Both the position numbers and the translations under genes were made by a program. DNA of 33,468 nucleotides from Ruminococcus sp. (lineage in GTDB: Bacteria > Bacillota > Clostridia > Oscillospirales > Acutalibacteraceae), in contig JAFRDE010000046.1 in the NCBI GenBank assembly GCA_017403985.1, positions 1 to 33,468 on the forward strand. The letters run 5' to 3'. Below the pieces are notes generated by a model. It did not search any database and was not told the origin of the DNA. It saw only the letters and a list, made by a program, of their open reading frames with translations. Position 1 is the stretch's first letter, and the number at the start of each line of letters is the position of its first letter. This document shows positions 33,176 to 33,468 of this stretch, in pieces.

Positions 33176-33198
33176 AGTCAAGCTTTTACCGCTTGACT
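33176..33198 (+). terminator. Stem-loop after the STAND ATPase gene
   Basis: AGTCAAGC (33176-33183) pairs with GCTTGACT (33191-33198), followed by ATTTTCCTGTTT. It lies 13 bases past the stop codon, so the downstream repA gene probably has its own promoter. Confidence 0.65.
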
Positions 33199-33210
33199 AT
33201 TTTCCTGTTT

Positions 33211-33230
33211 AGTCAATTTTCAGTCAATTT
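33211..33230. repeat. Two tandem AGTCAATTT repeats upstream of repA
   Basis: AGTCAATTT occurs at 33211-33219 and 33222-33230, an 11-base period, followed by a looser GCTCAATG. One helical turn spacing is what a repeated protein site would show. They may be operator or iteron-like sites for the RepA protein encoded just after. Confidence 0.4.
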
Positions 33231-33286
33231 GTGCTCAATGACCTTTTCTCACAATTGCGGTAGAATTATCGCAGGTGGTGAAAGCA

Positions 33287-33468
33287 TTGACGCATTATCT
33301 TCTTTCGGACAGCAGGATCCCTGAGTGTATGGCTTTTCCTAAATTTCTCTTAGAGAGGACAAGCCTGAGTGAAACGGCGAAAATCGTCTACATGATTCTG
33401 CTGAACCGTGCCAAACTCTCACAAAAGAATGATGGTTGGACTGATGAACGCGGTCACATCTTCATCTA
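33287..33468 (+). CDS. repA: RepA-type replication initiator, N-terminal part (cut by window end)
   Basis: The visible 60 codons, starting at TTG 33287 with AGGTGG 8 bases upstream, encode a RepA_N-type start. Signature parts are FPKFLLERTSLSETAKIVYM, LLNRAKLSQKN and GWTDERGHIFI, the winged-helix region that binds the origin in RepA_N initiators of plasmids and integrative elements of low-GC Gram-positives. An in-frame GTG at 33278 is an alternative start but lacks a ribosome site. The gene runs off the window. Its presence shows that this part of the mobile region belongs to an element able to replicate, such as an ICE or an integrated plasmid. Confidence 0.8.
   Translation, partial: MTHYLLSDSRIPECMAFPKFLLERTSLSETAKIVYMILLNRAKLSQKNDGWTDERGHIFI

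Overview
The window looks like a chromosome segment of an anaerobic gut Firmicute of the class Clostridia, probably Oscillospiraceae/Ruminococcaceae-like. The signs are strong AGGAGG ribosome sites, TTG/GTG starts, a Cna-B type surface protein, molybdenum hydroxylases, Flavodoxin_4-type lipoproteins and Tn4451-like transposon genes. This is judged from gene content only; no ribosomal RNA marker is present. By eye the left part is GC-rich, and base composition becomes visibly more AT-rich from about 17 kb onward, most strongly in the mobile DNA after 25.8 kb.

Layout. (1) 1-140: four consecutive hairpins that look like the right end / omega RNA of an IS200/IS605-type element whose tnpB would lie outside the window. 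(2) 162-3851 (minus): a glycogen branching enzyme (glgB) and a secreted Cna-B surface protein broken by a frameshift. (3) 4186-11201 (plus): a molybdenum hydroxylase locus. It holds a MocA-like cytidylyltransferase, a three-subunit xanthine dehydrogenase (Mo, 2Fe-2S and FAD proteins) and a second enzyme in which the 2Fe-2S and Mo domains are fused, as in the putative selenium-dependent xanthine dehydrogenases. A MITE-like repeat separates the two enzymes.

(4) 11333-24750 (minus): a dense redox island with six flavodoxin-fold proteins, three of them lipoproteins. It also has three aldo-keto reductases, a YqhD-like iron alcohol dehydrogenase, a DUF4405 histidine-rich membrane protein, a carboxymuconolactone decarboxylase-like protein, an NTF2-like protein and two alpha/beta-hydrolase lipoproteins. 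Two sections are each led by a TetR regulator (15255 and 22019). Both TetR promoters carry inverted repeats built on ACAC(C/G)GTGT. The third section is divergent from a LysR regulator at 24866. The combination suggests reduction of aldehydes, quinones or other electrophiles, with electrons possibly carried across the membrane. Between the TetR sections lies a 560-base non-coding stretch with a degenerate tRNA-Ala-like sequence and two related inverted-repeat units made of tRNA 3'-end-like arms.

(5) 25857-33468: mobile DNA. It holds a 59-aa small protein, TnpV, a DUF5131 protein, a large serine recombinase of the TnpX/TndX type, small hypothetical proteins, a DUF1016 PD-(D/E)XK nuclease, a large NB-ARC/STAND ATPase with a helical-repeat tail, and the start of a RepA-type replication initiator cut by the window edge. 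This looks like one end of an integrative or mobilisable element, possibly composite.

The strongest candidates for something undescribed are the flavodoxin island with twin TetR operators and the lipoprotein flavodoxin - DUF4405 - cytosolic flavodoxin arrangement, the tRNA-3'-end-like repeat units, and the STAND ATPase beside the nuclease gene.
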